DNA from: Phoronis australis
Taxonomy: Eukaryota; Phoronida; Phoronidae
Assembly (NCBI GenBank): GCA_002633005.1
Contig: NMRA01000341.1
Span: 203,474-265,473, forward strand
Reading direction: 5' to 3'
DNA length: 62,000 nt
The notes under the pieces were generated by a model. That model had not been told where the DNA came from, did not search any database, and saw only the letters and a program-made list of their open reading frames with translations. A program made the translations under genes and the position numbers. Shown here piece by piece: positions 20,719-32,289 of this stretch. Within the stretch, counting starts at the first letter, position 1. Every line of letters starts with the position of its first letter.

Positions 20719-20859
20719 TCATGTGGTTTCACTGTTTGGACCGCAAAACCGCCTTTCTCTCAATTCTTTGTTGATTGTCTCAAGCTCTTCATCTGTGTCA
20801 TCCGACTCGTACACACTGTCGTCTGACTCGGATGAAATGTCGTTTATTTCATGCTCAAT
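20719..20859 (-). CDS. Candidate terminal exon, acidic C-terminus
   Basis: After acceptor TTTACTACAG the frame reads IEHEINDISSESDDSVYES, then DDTDEELETINKEL and ends PNSETT-stop: 46 residues, strongly acidic and Ser-rich in the middle, then basic. Composition, splice site and a nearby AATAAA support a real last exon. It may be the end of the SKICH gene whose exons lie at 25726-29601, with others hidden by the gap at 23179-23990, but that link is inferred only from strand and order. Confidence 0.5.
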   Translation of the reverse strand: MEHEINDISSESDDSVYESDDTDEELETINKELRERRFCGPNSETT

Positions 20860-21462
20860 CTGTAGTAAAATGAAATACATCATATACAGTGGCAAGCCTT
20901 TCTCCCTCACCAAATGCAACAGAATTCTCGCTGACAACGTTACTTTGCTATGAAAATACTCTTCTCACAGTTCAAGAAGAACCATTAGCCAGGACACAAT
21001 GTGATAAAAAATGTATTCACCAAAACTAAAAAGAAAAAAAGTTGAGCTGCTGAAATCAGAACTAAATTACAATTAAATCCAGATATTGCGAGTACAGTAA
21101 AATTTCACTCAATTCCGTATGTGAGAAATTATTTTTTCCAATTCTTAAGCTTGTCCAATTTTGAAGAAACCTCGATCAATCCCGATCATATGTCTGAATA
21201 TAATGAAACTCTCCCTCAAGAAATTGCTTGCATACGCATAAGAAAATTTCCACCCCAACCAATCCCTATTTGATATTGTTTATGTCATTTCACAGTTTCA
21301 GATGACATCACTTAAAGAAAATTTTTGTTTTCCCATTAGCCGCGGACAACGCCAGCTTCGCTTGTGAATGAACTTCGAATCTAATCCCGCCGACACGTGA
21401 CTGAACAATTATCGAAGTTCTAAATTCTTGTACCAACCATGCTCCCAACCATCACAGATTAT
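20860..21462. other. Gene-free stretch
   Basis: Nothing recognised. If the terminal exon is real this is intron. Confidence 0.4.
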
Positions 21463-21749
21463 CAGGGGCGGATCTAGGATTTTGAGTAACCAGAATTTCG
21501 GCAGATGTACACGCCCAGCCTAAAATGTAGCGACGCAGGGGTCTCATTTGGGTTTGCGGACCTTTTGACTTAAAAAAAAAAGGTAAATGGGGGGTTTGTT
21601 CAGGGCCTATGCATTGTTTATTCACCCCCGAGCCCCCTTAGTTGCGTGCATGTGTTAGTCAGCAATTCGAAACCAAACTGCCAATGGCACCTGCTAGAAT
21701 TTTAGGGGGGGCATGGTCCCCTTGGCCCCCCCCCCTAAATCCGCCACTG
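21463..21749. mobile_element. MITE-like element, GGCGGAT family
   Basis: Left end CAGGGGCGGATCTAGGATTT is mirrored by a right end that reads CAGTGGCGGATTTAGG on the other strand. Internal phrases 'aaactgccaa' and 'tagaattttagggggg' recur at 31740-31780 and 50690-50740. No ORF. The TIR type resembles hAT-like MITEs; no clean target duplication was seen. Confidence 0.65.
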
Positions 21750-23178
21750 ATTACAGACAAGAGATTCGCAACTCCGATATTGTCTTCAGTACTATCCAAG
21801 AGGCAGCCATTCTCCTCAATTATATGGTTCATTTTCTGGTTAGTATATTGTGACGGGAAATTCTTGCATTTATTTTGCTGTCCAGTACAATGAAAACGAA
21901 ATAATAATTTCGGCATTGAAAGGCTGTTCAAAATCTTAAAATAGTAGATCTGTTGGTATCGTGAGTACTTTTAGCAACGCTACTACCACCCGACAACACA
22001 ACAGCCGACCAAGATTAGCAGACAACATGCTTGCCGGAAATAATGCCAGATAATTGGGCCAGTTGTCGCTAGTGAATAATGACCTAACATGCGGAAGAGC
22101 ACAGATTTCGTCCATTGAAAGTATACGGAGTTGGCGGTCCATGAACTATAGTCTATGGTACCATCAAATATTGTAAGGTGTGCAAGAACTTGATGCTCAT
22201 GAAACACGCTTTTGCTTCTCCGTCCATCCTCCCTTATGAAAACTAAGGAGTAAGACTGCGTTCCGTGACATATAACATGCCATTTTGGAATACACACACG
22301 TATCTGTGAAGACTTTGGGAAATTTTGCCAAAACTTGCTAGATTCTTGGCATACAAAAATTACCCTGATGAGTTTACGAGATGGCAATTTAGAGAATGTT
22401 GGCGTTGAAAGTTCCTGTTTGTCAACTTTGCGCTGTGACAAGTGTATGCGGCTGTCTGAAGCTCACAACTATAAAACCAAATAATAAATTCAAAGCTACC
22501 GACTGAATAACCTCCGTTTCTTTTAGAGAACGCCAAAAAAATCCCATATGCTAGCCTTCTTACAATGTGCATAGAAAAACTTTCTGCATCTTGCTTTAGG
22601 AAACAATCTCATCACAGGGCTTCATCTAGGATTTCGAACATAGGGTGTCCAAAATGGGGTTCCCAATATTCCAGGGCGTCCATGATTCCAACGCCGCATT
22701 ACCCCCCCCCCCTCCCCACCCCATTCACCAGTAACCCCCCCCCAATACACACAGTGGGGTTTTTTTACAATTAAAAATGCGTTGAACAAGGCTTTTACAC
22801 CTAAGTTTACAAAAACAGCTCCCTTGTATTGGGCTTTTTTAAGTACTAAAAAACTGTTGATCAAGACTTTTATGTTTAAATTTACGAAAACAGCCAAATA
22901 GCTTACCAAACGGGTATTACAGATATTACAGATATTGGTTGAACGATGAGTGCACTGTTTTTGGTCATCTCAAGTCAAATTCTGTTATAAAGTTTATTAT
23001 ATCAACTTCACTAGCTTTATATTCTGTACAATGAGTCATCAAAGCTGCAGTTACCAACAAAAGAAAAATGCACAGATGATGTGTGGTTTATATTTTGACA
23101 ACAGGTGTCACTGCTGCTCCATTTTAGACGCACATAGAAAAGCATGAAACAGGCGAAAACTCAAACATTTTAAATGGG
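21750..23178. other. Gene-free stretch with C-rich repeat fragment
   Basis: A repeat-like fragment at about 22617-22760 carries 'cagggcttcatctaggattt', two poly-C runs and AGGGCGTCCA, the motif that also ends the 20-bp array at 24451. The 152-codon - strand frame at 21983-22441 is not recognised. The family and 3' limit are unclear. Confidence 0.4.
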
Positions 23179-23990
23179 NNNNNNNNNNNNNNNNNNNNNN
23201 NNNNNNNNNNNNNNNNNNNNNNNNNNNNNNNNNNNNNNNNNNNNNNNNNNNNNNNNNNNNNNNNNNNNNNNNNNNNNNNNNNNNNNNNNNNNNNNNNNNN
23301 NNNNNNNNNNNNNNNNNNNNNNNNNNNNNNNNNNNNNNNNNNNNNNNNNNNNNNNNNNNNNNNNNNNNNNNNNNNNNNNNNNNNNNNNNNNNNNNNNNNN
23401 NNNNNNNNNNNNNNNNNNNNNNNNNNNNNNNNNNNNNNNNNNNNNNNNNNNNNNNNNNNNNNNNNNNNNNNNNNNNNNNNNNNNNNNNNNNNNNNNNNNN
23501 NNNNNNNNNNNNNNNNNNNNNNNNNNNNNNNNNNNNNNNNNNNNNNNNNNNNNNNNNNNNNNNNNNNNNNNNNNNNNNNNNNNNNNNNNNNNNNNNNNNN
23601 NNNNNNNNNNNNNNNNNNNNNNNNNNNNNNNNNNNNNNNNNNNNNNNNNNNNNNNNNNNNNNNNNNNNNNNNNNNNNNNNNNNNNNNNNNNNNNNNNNNN
23701 NNNNNNNNNNNNNNNNNNNNNNNNNNNNNNNNNNNNNNNNNNNNNNNNNNNNNNNNNNNNNNNNNNNNNNNNNNNNNNNNNNNNNNNNNNNNNNNNNNNN
23801 NNNNNNNNNNNNNNNNNNNNNNNNNNNNNNNNNNNNNNNNNNNNNNNNNNNNNNNNNNNNNNNNNNNNNNNNNNNNNNNNNNNNNNNNNNNNNNNNNNNN
23901 NNNNNNNNNNNNNNNNNNNNNNNNNNNNNNNNNNNNNNNNNNNNNNNNNNNNNNNNNNNNNNNNNNNNNNNNNNNNNNNNNNNNNNNNNN
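23179..23990. other. Assembly gap (812 N)
   Basis: A run of Ns, directly abutting a perfect tandem array. The gap probably holds more of that array and may hide exons of the - strand SKICH gene. Confidence 0.99.
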
Positions 23991-24460
23991 AGGGCGTCTA
24001 CATTAGTGCAAGGGCGTCTACATTAGTGCAAGGGCGTCTACATTAGTGCAAGGGCGTCTACATTAGTGCAAGGGCGTCTACATTAGTGCAAGGGCGTCTA
24101 CATTAGTGCAAGGGCGTCTACATTAGTGCAAGGGCGTCTACATTAGTGCAAGGGCGTCTACATTAGTGCAAGGGCGTCTACATTAGTGCAAGGGCGTCTA
24201 CATTAGTGCAAGGGCGTCTACATTAGTGCAAGGGCGTCTACATTAGTGCAAGGGCGTCTACATTAGTGCAAGGGCGTCTACATTAGTGCAAGGGCGTCTA
24301 CATTAGTGCAAGGGCGTCTACATTAGTGCAAGGGCGTCTACATTAGTGCAAGGGCGTCTACATTAGTGCAAGGGCGTCTACATTAGTGCAAGGGCGTCTA
24401 CATTAGTGCAAGGGCGTCTACATTAGTGCAAGGGCGTCTACATTAGTGCAAGGGCGTCCA
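23991..24460 (+). repeat. 20-bp tandem array, at least 23 copies
   Basis: The unit 'agggcgtctacattagtgca' repeats 23 times without a visible mismatch and ends with a partial unit AGGGCGTCCA. The left edge is the gap, so the true length is unknown. There are no spacers between repeats. The perfect identity implies recent slippage or unequal exchange. Confidence 0.97.
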
Positions 24461-25725
24461 AATGGACGCCCAGGACGTACGCTGCATGAAGGCCTGTCTC
24501 ATCATACACAAGCATGTATCATGAAACTATGCAACTGCGCTACATGTCCATGGAAAATTGAGACCCTTGGAAGTAGAACCTGGAGATTTTTTCAAGTTGC
24601 GATTTTCGTGACTGCTTTTTACATGGACATTTTGGGTTTGGAGGGGGTAACTGGCACACATAGTGGCCTAGAATTTTGCATAACCTTGTAAATCATTGGT
24701 GCCATTCACACACTGACACAACAAGCCTTTTGAAGTAGACATGCAAGGGCAGTGAAAATGGGTCTCTGTGAATCCTGCTTTTCCTCACACAACTGTACCA
24801 GTTGGCCTGAGTAAGTAAAGTTAACAGAACTTAACAAAGGGTTTATGGTCCAGGCTGGGGAAATAACCACAGCTTAAATACTCCAAAATCCATCAGAGCT
24901 TTTCCTGTAGCAGACGCTATTGAACGTCCTATAGGCGTTCTGCGCGCATCTTTTGAACAACTGCGGTAAAGTCGTCACGTCGTCTGCAAACATGAATGCT
25001 CATGTACAGTAATGTGCTACAATAAATTGCAGCAATACCCGCAAGTGATTTTACCATAAGTGCTTCCGAAGATGTCGAAATTTTGATTCACTACCGGCTT
25101 TTCACCATTCACTGCATAGATAACTTCACATCGATAAAAGGACTGGTTTACTTAATATCTATCTATGCCAAAACTTCAGTTCAAGATTGATAACATGTGT
25201 GACAAGGTATAATTGTCCACAGCAGAATGTTCACAGCTGACTGTCCTAAGGTATATTGAACAATCCTTTAACCAGAGTCACAGGTTTTCAGGTACCACAG
25301 CTTATTATTTGATCAGGGGTAACCAGATTGTATCACTCTGGGGTAGCTGAAATGAATGGCATCCTGAAAGCACTTTCGCAATGAATGGAGGGAGTATACG
25401 CAAAATTGGAGTGAGTTTTTGACCACAGGAAGGCTTTTTTCCTAATGAAAAGAGACGCCATGGCAACATTGCGCCCACTTCCAGTGGCTACGCCAGCACC
25501 CTCTGGATATCTGCTCGTTTCCTAATTTTTCTTTTCTGGAGTAGAATATGTTGTTTTCAAGTGTTCTACCAGTTGAACAGTCCACTACAAAAATTCTGCG
25601 ATGAGCTTAACAGTTAAGACATCTTTTAAGATGGTCATTAAAACGGTTATGATTCAGATTTAGGTATCTTTATCAAATACAATTTGCATGCACATTTTTA
25701 TTAAGTTATCATACCAGCAGCTTAC
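24461..25725. other. Gene-free stretch (probable SKICH gene intron)
   Basis: No further exon recognised on either strand. Confidence 0.4.
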
Positions 25726-25914
25726 CGTAAATATATTACTCATCCCCCGAACATACTCCTTGACTCCATTAATGTAACACAAGACATAACGGCCAGCATG
25801 CTGATGCATCTGCTTGTCATGGAAATGCACATGCCGCTCTTGGTTATAATCACAGTAGTATGACCTGTCAGCCTTTGCCCAGGCTACATAGTCTCGGAAG
25901 TTTGTAAAGTCAAC
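25726..25914 (-). CDS. SKICH exon 2
   Basis: Acceptor ATTTCAG, 63 codons, then donor G|GTAAGC. VDFTNFRDYVAWAKADRSYY opens it; RYVLCYINGVKEY near the end carries the Y-x-x-x-Y pattern of the last SKICH strands. Confidence 0.78.
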
Positions 25915-28900
25915 CTGAAATTTTGATATAACAACAATAAAAGTTAATTACTGTGAAGTAAGTATAATGTGGACCCTGGTAAATTAATGACTTTTGCTTT
26001 GTACAAAAACATTAAATATACTAATTGTACAAAAATAGCAATGGTGATATCACAATCAATATTAAAAGTTTGAATCATTCAAGACGGATTTGTATGTTAA
26101 AATATATTTGTCAGGAATAGCCTGATGCTCGTTTCAGATCCATATTTTAGTTGGGTGATCGATTGGCACTAGACTGTCACAACATAGTTAAGTCAGAGTC
26201 AGACCACTGATTATGCAATCTTTAAAGCGAAATACTTGAGAACATTCTAGTATTTTCTAGCATGCTGGTGATTGATATAGAACCATGTTCTGACACATTC
26301 TAGAAGACTTGCATGTATTTATAGAGTGAATGTGGCGAAAATCCAGAAAGTTCTAGAATGTCTTTTAAGACATATATGACTGTACTTCGGGAGCAAGTGT
26401 CGTGCATTCAACAAATTCTGTGTAAGACATATATAATTAAAATTATTATATTCAATTGGTGAATGTTCCAAAACATTGAGAAAGACTATAAATACTCAGG
26501 CATGAGTACATGAAACAAGTTAGAGAATCAGTAGTTACAGTGGAATGTCTCTTAATCTTCTTAAAATGACCCGGTCCACTATCACGTGAGAGGAGCAAAT
26601 TCACATTTGTTTGAATTTGGGCTAAAACGACATTTTGTCATATTTTCAACTGCATTGACCAGGACAATTAAAGTCCATTCAATCTGAACAGGCTTTGACA
26701 AATTGTTTAGCCTGTGTTCATAAAGGTCAAAAATGTCTATTTTATGGAACACCCATTCAAAAGACTAGTGAACTTGGAATATGGCCACTTCACAGAATAC
26801 TTCTCAAGTTCAATGACTGGATTTCAGAGATCATAAACAAAGCATGCTATTGTGAGCATCTGGTGTTAAGTAAGTGATGGTTAAAAAATTTACAATTTTC
26901 ACCTTTGAACAGGGTGTGATAGTGACTTGAGAGTTCAACACACAAGTCAAGGCTTTGCAAACTTGGCTGGTGCATATTAGAACAGACGTTACATCAGATG
27001 TTCTGTTTTAATAGATTTGAGTACACACGATCTAGATTTAACTCGAATTAGTCTTTATCACAGTGAAAGCACTGGTAAGAAATGACTAACCCATGGGGAA
27101 AATGTGACAATACTAATTTTGTACAAGTATATTCTTGTACCGAAATAAAGTGATATCAAAATTCAAAATCAATCCCAATAAAGATATTATACCAGGGCTC
27201 AACACTAACGGTTGCCCGATTGCCCGTGTACATGTAGATTTTGCGTCGGGCAAGTGGNAATCCCAATAGCCTTTGCGCACCCTAATTTCCGGACATGCGC
27301 AATCGTTAAATCGATTCGGTTGCAACTCCGCTATTCAGGGCTCAACACTAACGGTTGCCCGATTGCCCGTGTACATGTAGATTTTGCGTCGGGCAAGTGG
27401 AATTTGAAAAGTACTTGCCCTATGGGCAAGTTAAAAAGCTGGCCATATAGGCAAGCAGATCCTAAGATTGTCTGCTTGACATTTGCTCCGAAGTAACGAA
27501 CCCCGACACAAGCCTAAAAACCATCGAAAAAAGCTCGTGTGGCCGTCAAAGAAACTCCCGTATTCGAATGAGCACTGAAAGGAAAATAGAACGAGTGTGA
27601 TGCAGCATGCACAGATGACACCCGCGGTCAAATCCTTTTGATTCTCTGAACGTGCCCTGCAGTTTCTGAATAAGTTGTCACGTGATACTACTGATCGTCT
27701 GCACTCTGGCAAAACGTCTAAACAAGGAAGCCGCCCAGATGCTAAAAAAACGAGTTCAGGAAGAATCAAAGCAACAATATGAAACGAAAAGAGTGCGGGG
27801 ATGGTTTCCGTCATGGGACGTTAGGTTTCCTGGCCTGCGAGACAGTGAACAAGGGATGACGTATGATTTTTGCCGGCTTTTACCCATGTACCGAGCTGGA
27901 AGCACCGCGTGTTGGCGGATGTAAGTCGTACAGATAAGCGCAAAAGCTAAAAAGTGAATGATTGACCACATATTTTCTACACTACACAGCAGTTTTAAAG
28001 GCCTGGTATTTATTCAGGGGGAATTCCAAAGGAAAATCTTATGAATTCCCGGCTCCCGCTGGTGACTCCCGAAAGAAGNTAATTATTTATTGAAAATAAA
28101 AGTATATGTGGCATTATTATATGTTAAAATTTGATTTTAATTTAATACAAGGTTCTGATGACCAAAACTGTGCAAGATTTTTACGGATAGCAAAAATTCA
28201 AATTCAGGTTAAGCAAAGTTTAATGCATGAGGGCGTATAAACTAATGAATACACAGAAGTGTCTAGAGTTCATGTCCTAGCTCATTTCGGTGCCTGTGAA
28301 CGTGATACAATGGTTTTGATACCATAGTTACTCTTCTAATTTGTCTCTCTAACGTTTTGACACACCTTATAAATAAATGTTCTATAAGAAGAATCGTTAA
28401 AAAATAGCAACTCATAGCATAGACCCTATTCACGCCAACAGGAGACGCGTTCCAAAACGAGGCTCGCTACGATAGCTCTGGTGGCTCATCCGCGTATGTA
28501 CTCCGCGTCGCTCGAACACTAAGCTAGAAAAAATACGGACACTCTGTTTTACAATCCCTAAGGACGTTGGGATTTGGAAGCGTTGGGTCCTTGCCATACG
28601 CCACGACGAAGGAAAATATGTCCGTGTAAAATTTATAACTGTTTTCGAATCATAATTTGTCGCATCTCGGACTGGATGCCGCCAAAGCAACGAGGACCGG
28701 AGAATCTTCGGCCAGCCAGGCTGTGTTTTCATGACTATGGGTTGAAGCGCGATGCATTTTTCTTTACAAAAAGGACTGGGCCCTCAATCCCTCAATTTTG
28801 GGGCCAGATATCGGCCCTATTCCCCTCTCAAAAATATTGAAAAATCACACGAAATTTCCGGCCACGAGGCCTAAAAATCCCCTTTAGTAATTGTGATTGA

Positions 28901-29601
28901 AAATTTCTCTCCAACGGTTCAAATCACCTGTGGCCACAGAGGTGACAGTTTGAAAATGTACAAAATCATAGGCGGATTTAGAGGGGGGCAGGGGCCCGCT
29001 CTCCCCCCCTTGACTGCCGCAAGCAAAATAAACCAGCAAAGCGTGAAGTGGGAGGTGACTTCTGAGTTCGAGCTAGGACCGGTAGTGGACAAGGGAGGAA
29101 AACACGCTCCGTTTTATTTTTTTTAGTCCNGGCTCAGCGCAGGCAGCCCTACGGTAACACATTACCTAGGTGTGCACATGCACGGTGCTATTTGGGATTG
29201 TACTTGAGGCAAGTGAATTTGTTGTTCGGGCAAGTAAAAATTTCAACTACTTGCACGAAGGGCAAGTGGCTTAAAAAGTTAATGTTGAGCCCTGTATACC
29301 TAGGGCAAACTTACTTATTTGTTCTGGACAACACACTTTCCAATATATCATGTATTAAGTATTAATAACAAATGGATGTAATGTCAGACACTGGGACTAC
29401 TAAGCACATGAACACATCATATTGATATCTACTCCTTAAAGTTAGTTACTGAAAGTAACTTACTTTGTACAATCCAATCCAGTCCTTGTCATTCACACTA
29501 GCGCCCTCTTTGAACCGGTAGTAACATTTGACATCTTTCTTAGTAATCCACTGATAGATACTCTTGAATGTAACATCCGGAGGAGAGGGACTACGAAGAA
29601 C
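25726..29601 (-). CDS. SKICH-domain protein (internal part of gene)
   Basis: Two phase-0 exons, 29601-29464 and 25914-25726, encode 109 residues that look like one SKICH domain. The first has an immunoglobulin-like strand pattern (KKDVKCYYRF) and DWIGLYK, the hallmark D-W-[IV]-G-[IL]-[FY]-[KR]. The second has FRDYVAWAKA, then HAGRYVLCYI and a VRGMSNIFT end, matching the last strands. SKICH domains occur in CALCOCO/TAX1BP1/NDP52 proteins (autophagy and signalling adaptors) and in the inositol 5-phosphatases INPP5J/INPP5K (membrane recruitment). Neither coiled coils nor a phosphatase domain was found nearby, so the family member is undecided. Start, stop and other exons are not visible; 23179-23990 is a gap. 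A 2.1-kb hAT-like element sits in the intron. Confidence 0.75.
25915..27192 (-). other. SKICH intron, gene-free
   Basis: Nothing recognised before the hAT-like element. Confidence 0.45.
27682..27924 (+). pseudogene. hAT transposase N-terminal remnant
   Basis: 80 codons. The stretch from residue 35 (RVRGWFPSWD...FPGLRD...DFCRLLPMY) fits the remembered pattern W-x3-FPWL-x-D...MFC-x-x-C of hAT-type transposase N-termini, although the second Cys is lost. It ends in a stop without dimerisation or DDE regions. Confidence 0.45.
28970..29030 (+). repeat. Fragment of GGCGGAT-family MITE
   Basis: 'aggcggatttagaggggggc' inside the hAT-like element matches the terminus of the 21463-21749 element. Only one end is seen. 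Confidence 0.4.
29464..29601 (-). CDS. SKICH exon 1 (of those visible)
   Basis: Acceptor CTTGCAG, 46 codons, then donor AAA|GTAAGT. Ends NDKDWIGLYK, the SKICH signature. The first few residues (VLRSPSPPDVTF) would be the domain entry; an upstream exon is needed for the start codon. Confidence 0.75.
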
Positions 29602-29897
29602 CTGCAAGAATTATAAAACACCTTCCTCTTTACCAAGAAACACCTTAATTTTGCTGATGAAGTGCTCAAAAATGTATTGTCCAAATTTCACATTTGGAGA
29701 CTGTACAGATCACTGTCAGTGTCCATCTGTTCATTGGACAAATAAGGGCACAGAGAGAAAAACATGCTAAACTTAAGGAGAAAATGTCCAACTAGCAAAG
29801 AACCATCTTAGGAGATAGAGAACAAATTACTTCAGTCAACAATTCATTGAACTTTTTAGACACACTGAATACACCACAAGAGCAAAGCAGCTGACAT

Positions 29898-30071
29898 GAC
29901 CCCACTGTGAGCATTACATATGACCCACTGTGAGCATTACATATGACCCCACTGTGAGCATTACATATGACCCACTGTGAGCATTACATATGACCCCACT
30001 GTGAGCATTACATATGGCCCAACTGTGAGCATTACATATGACCCCACTGTGAGCATTACATATGACCCCAC
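29898..30071 (+). repeat. 23/24-bp minisatellite, seven copies
   Basis: Seven copies of a unit built on CTGTGAGCATTACATATGAC, alternating between three and four C's before ACTG. Confidence 0.93.
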
Positions 30072-30399
30072 TCCTCAATAGGAACACATGTCACCATTCA
30101 TAATGATTGCTCAACAAGATTGGAGGATACTGGCAGGCAGACAGTAAAAGACACAAAACCAATAGAAAGCAATGTAGGTCAAATCCATCTAGAACAGGGC
30201 CAGTGTTGTCTGCGTTATAGTAATTTGCCAAATTATAAGAACTTGTTCCATCAAGGAACTTGGTAGATACATTGCACATAATTATATAAGGCAAACTCAA
30301 AGGAAAACAAAAATTGCCACATGTTCACTTGACTCTGCAGTGGACGTCTTTGGCCCAAAATCCACGTCAGTTGTACTCTGCTCTACAGAAACACATAAA
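30072..30399. other. Gene-free stretch
   Basis: No recognised feature; possibly the distal end of the following modular repeat. Confidence 0.4.
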
Positions 30400-31512
30400 G
30401 CTCCATCAAGGAACTTGTATTGAGCCACTGGCAAAACAATGCCACAAAAAGGCGCTATAGCAGATGGACCTGTTCAAAAATAGTCGGCAGCCACGCACTT
30501 CCCACAAGTACACAAAAATATATATATGCCAATTTTCATAACTATCTACAGTCTGTGTGATTTGGCTGACAGAGGGGCAGATGCCAAAACTGAAAGCCAA
30601 AAAATGATAAATATGGCCACTAGGTGGCATATAATACGTCATATCAATCAGAAAATGGGAAGATGTCATCGTCTATTTAATGGAAACAAATTTGTCAAGT
30701 TTCATAAAAATCTTTGAAGGAGCTCTTTAAGATGCTGTCTCATTAAAAATGTAAATATTTAAATTTGTAGCAAGCACCACCTAGTGACTTCCTGCAGAAC
30801 TGTGTGTACAAGTAAAGCCAGGAAAAGAATCAATTTGTAAATAAATTGTGGTTTTAAAGAAAACGCCGCAACTGATACACCAAAAAACAAGTGAGAACAT
30901 ACATTTACGGTAATTCAAAATCAGTTACCACTTTCATAGAAATACATTATTTGCTAAAAATTTTTAAAAAGTTCCTACAAATTGTTCATGTGATACAGAC
31001 ACAGACACAAAAAACAAAACTGCCACTGGGAGGCACTATAGTAGTTGAAACCCACTAAAAATCATCTTTAATTGCCCTGTTCCCAATAAGAACAAAATCA
31101 CCTAACCATCCTTAAAGTGGTTTAGCCGATGGATAGACAGACACCAGAAACAAGATTAAAAAAATTGTAAAAACTGCCACTAGGTGGCACAGAATAGGTC
31201 AAATACATCTAAAAAATATTGCCATTCCTAACAGATAGTTATTTGCTAAATTTCTCGAAAATTCATTACGGACCTCCAAAGACACAGAGGTCAACATAAA
31301 AAATAGGTAAGCCAATATCAGGCTGACTGGTAGTACTGAGAATCCATCTGGAAATTTGCTTATGCCATGCCACCCCATCCATGAAAGGAGCATGTCTGCA
31401 AAATTTCACAAGCATCCATTTAGGGGCTTTAAGAGATACAGTGGTGGCTGCCGCATGCCATCTAGATGATTACGACGGTATAATGCATCCACATATAAAT
31501 ATATGGGTGCAT
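30400..31512 (-). repeat. CTAGTGG modular repeat, copy 2 (inverted)
   Basis: On the - strand it starts with a hairpin (31512-31483) like the one at 34237-34266. Cores with CCACTAGGTGGC or a close variant occur at 30617-30628, 30777-30788, 31026-31037 and 31177-31188, about 150 bases apart where measurable. Body phrases match copy 3 in reverse orientation. Confidence 0.68.
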
Positions 31513-31654
31513 AAAAGCTTATCAATCTTATACTATTGTTACTTGGTATGCTGGACTGAAATTAAATTCCTAGATCTTCGGAGACGTCTCATCTCCTTCA
31601 AACCAGTGAATGAGCTTTTTATCTGCATAGGGGTAGAGGAGGCTATCTAAGTCC

Positions 31655-31808
31655 ACAGGGGTGGATCCAGGATTTTGAGTTAGGAGGGGGCCAGGGCAGA
31701 GTATTAGTCAGGATTTTGGCCGTCAGACATTCGCACCCCCAAACTGCCAAATGGTATCTGGTAGAATTTTAGGGGGGCCAGGGCCCCCTTGGGCCCTAAA
31801 AGCTCCTC
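31655..31808 (+). mobile_element. GGCGGAT-family MITE, partial
   Basis: Closely parallels 50608-50745: ggatccaggatttt, agggcagagtattag, cagacattc, cccccaaactgccaaatgg, then a G-run. The right terminus is degraded. Confidence 0.65.
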
Positions 31809-32289
31809 TTAATAAGCTAGGTGGCACCACATTCAAATTGCCAATGCAGCAAGACATTATCCACATGACCGGAGTTCCCGCCACTAGTAGTTGTCAACAT
31901 AATCACATCGAAGGAGATAAGACGTCTCCAGGTAAGTAGGAATTGGGTAAATGCAGTACAGCAGACCAGGTTCAAGTAACAATAGAATGCATTACCTGGA
32001 TGGCTCAAGAACTATATTTCATTATAAATCTTCTAAATGACAAACAAACACTCCTCTCAAATTTTTGCCAAAACATTGATTTCAACTTGATATCTTGCAT
32101 AGTACGTAGGTTATATGTGATTTCTGACCTAATTGAGAAAATGAAGACTATACAATGTAAATTGGCCTTTGAAAGTCCCAACTGTATGCCTCCAAAGCAA
32201 TATAGATATCAGCTAGTTGAGGAATGCATGTAGGTTGGGCTGCATTCCCTTTAGCAAGTACGTTGCAAGTTTGGCAATTTATAAAAAAT
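31809..32289. other. Gene-free stretch
   Basis: The 96-codon + strand frame at 31943-32233 is Met-initiated but has no recognised motif and no good splice context; not called. Confidence 0.4.

Larger units (their letters stand above)
27193..29294. mobile_element. hAT-like DNA transposon, decayed
   Basis: Terminal inverted repeats: CAGGGCTCAACACTAAC at the left (27193) and GTTAATGTTGAGCCCTG at the right end (29294). TATAC flanks both sides (27188-27192, 29295-29299). The left 65 bp are duplicated at 27336-27400, with a single N between, so either a nested copy or an assembly slip. A + strand frame at 27770-27924 reads RVRGWFPSWDVRFPGL then TYDFCRLLP, resembling the N-terminal zinc-finger region of ZNF862/KIAA1586-type hAT transposases. 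No catalytic domain remains. Confidence 0.7.

Noticed and set aside
21983-22441. 152-aa ORF on the - strand
   Set aside because: No recognised motif or domain, no convincing splice sites, and length possible by chance in a window this large.
23174-24046. 290-aa ORF
   Set aside because: Almost entirely made of Ns in the assembly gap plus the 20-bp array.
23991-24460. CRISPR-like direct array
   Set aside because: Repeats are contiguous without spacers, and the host is an animal genome.
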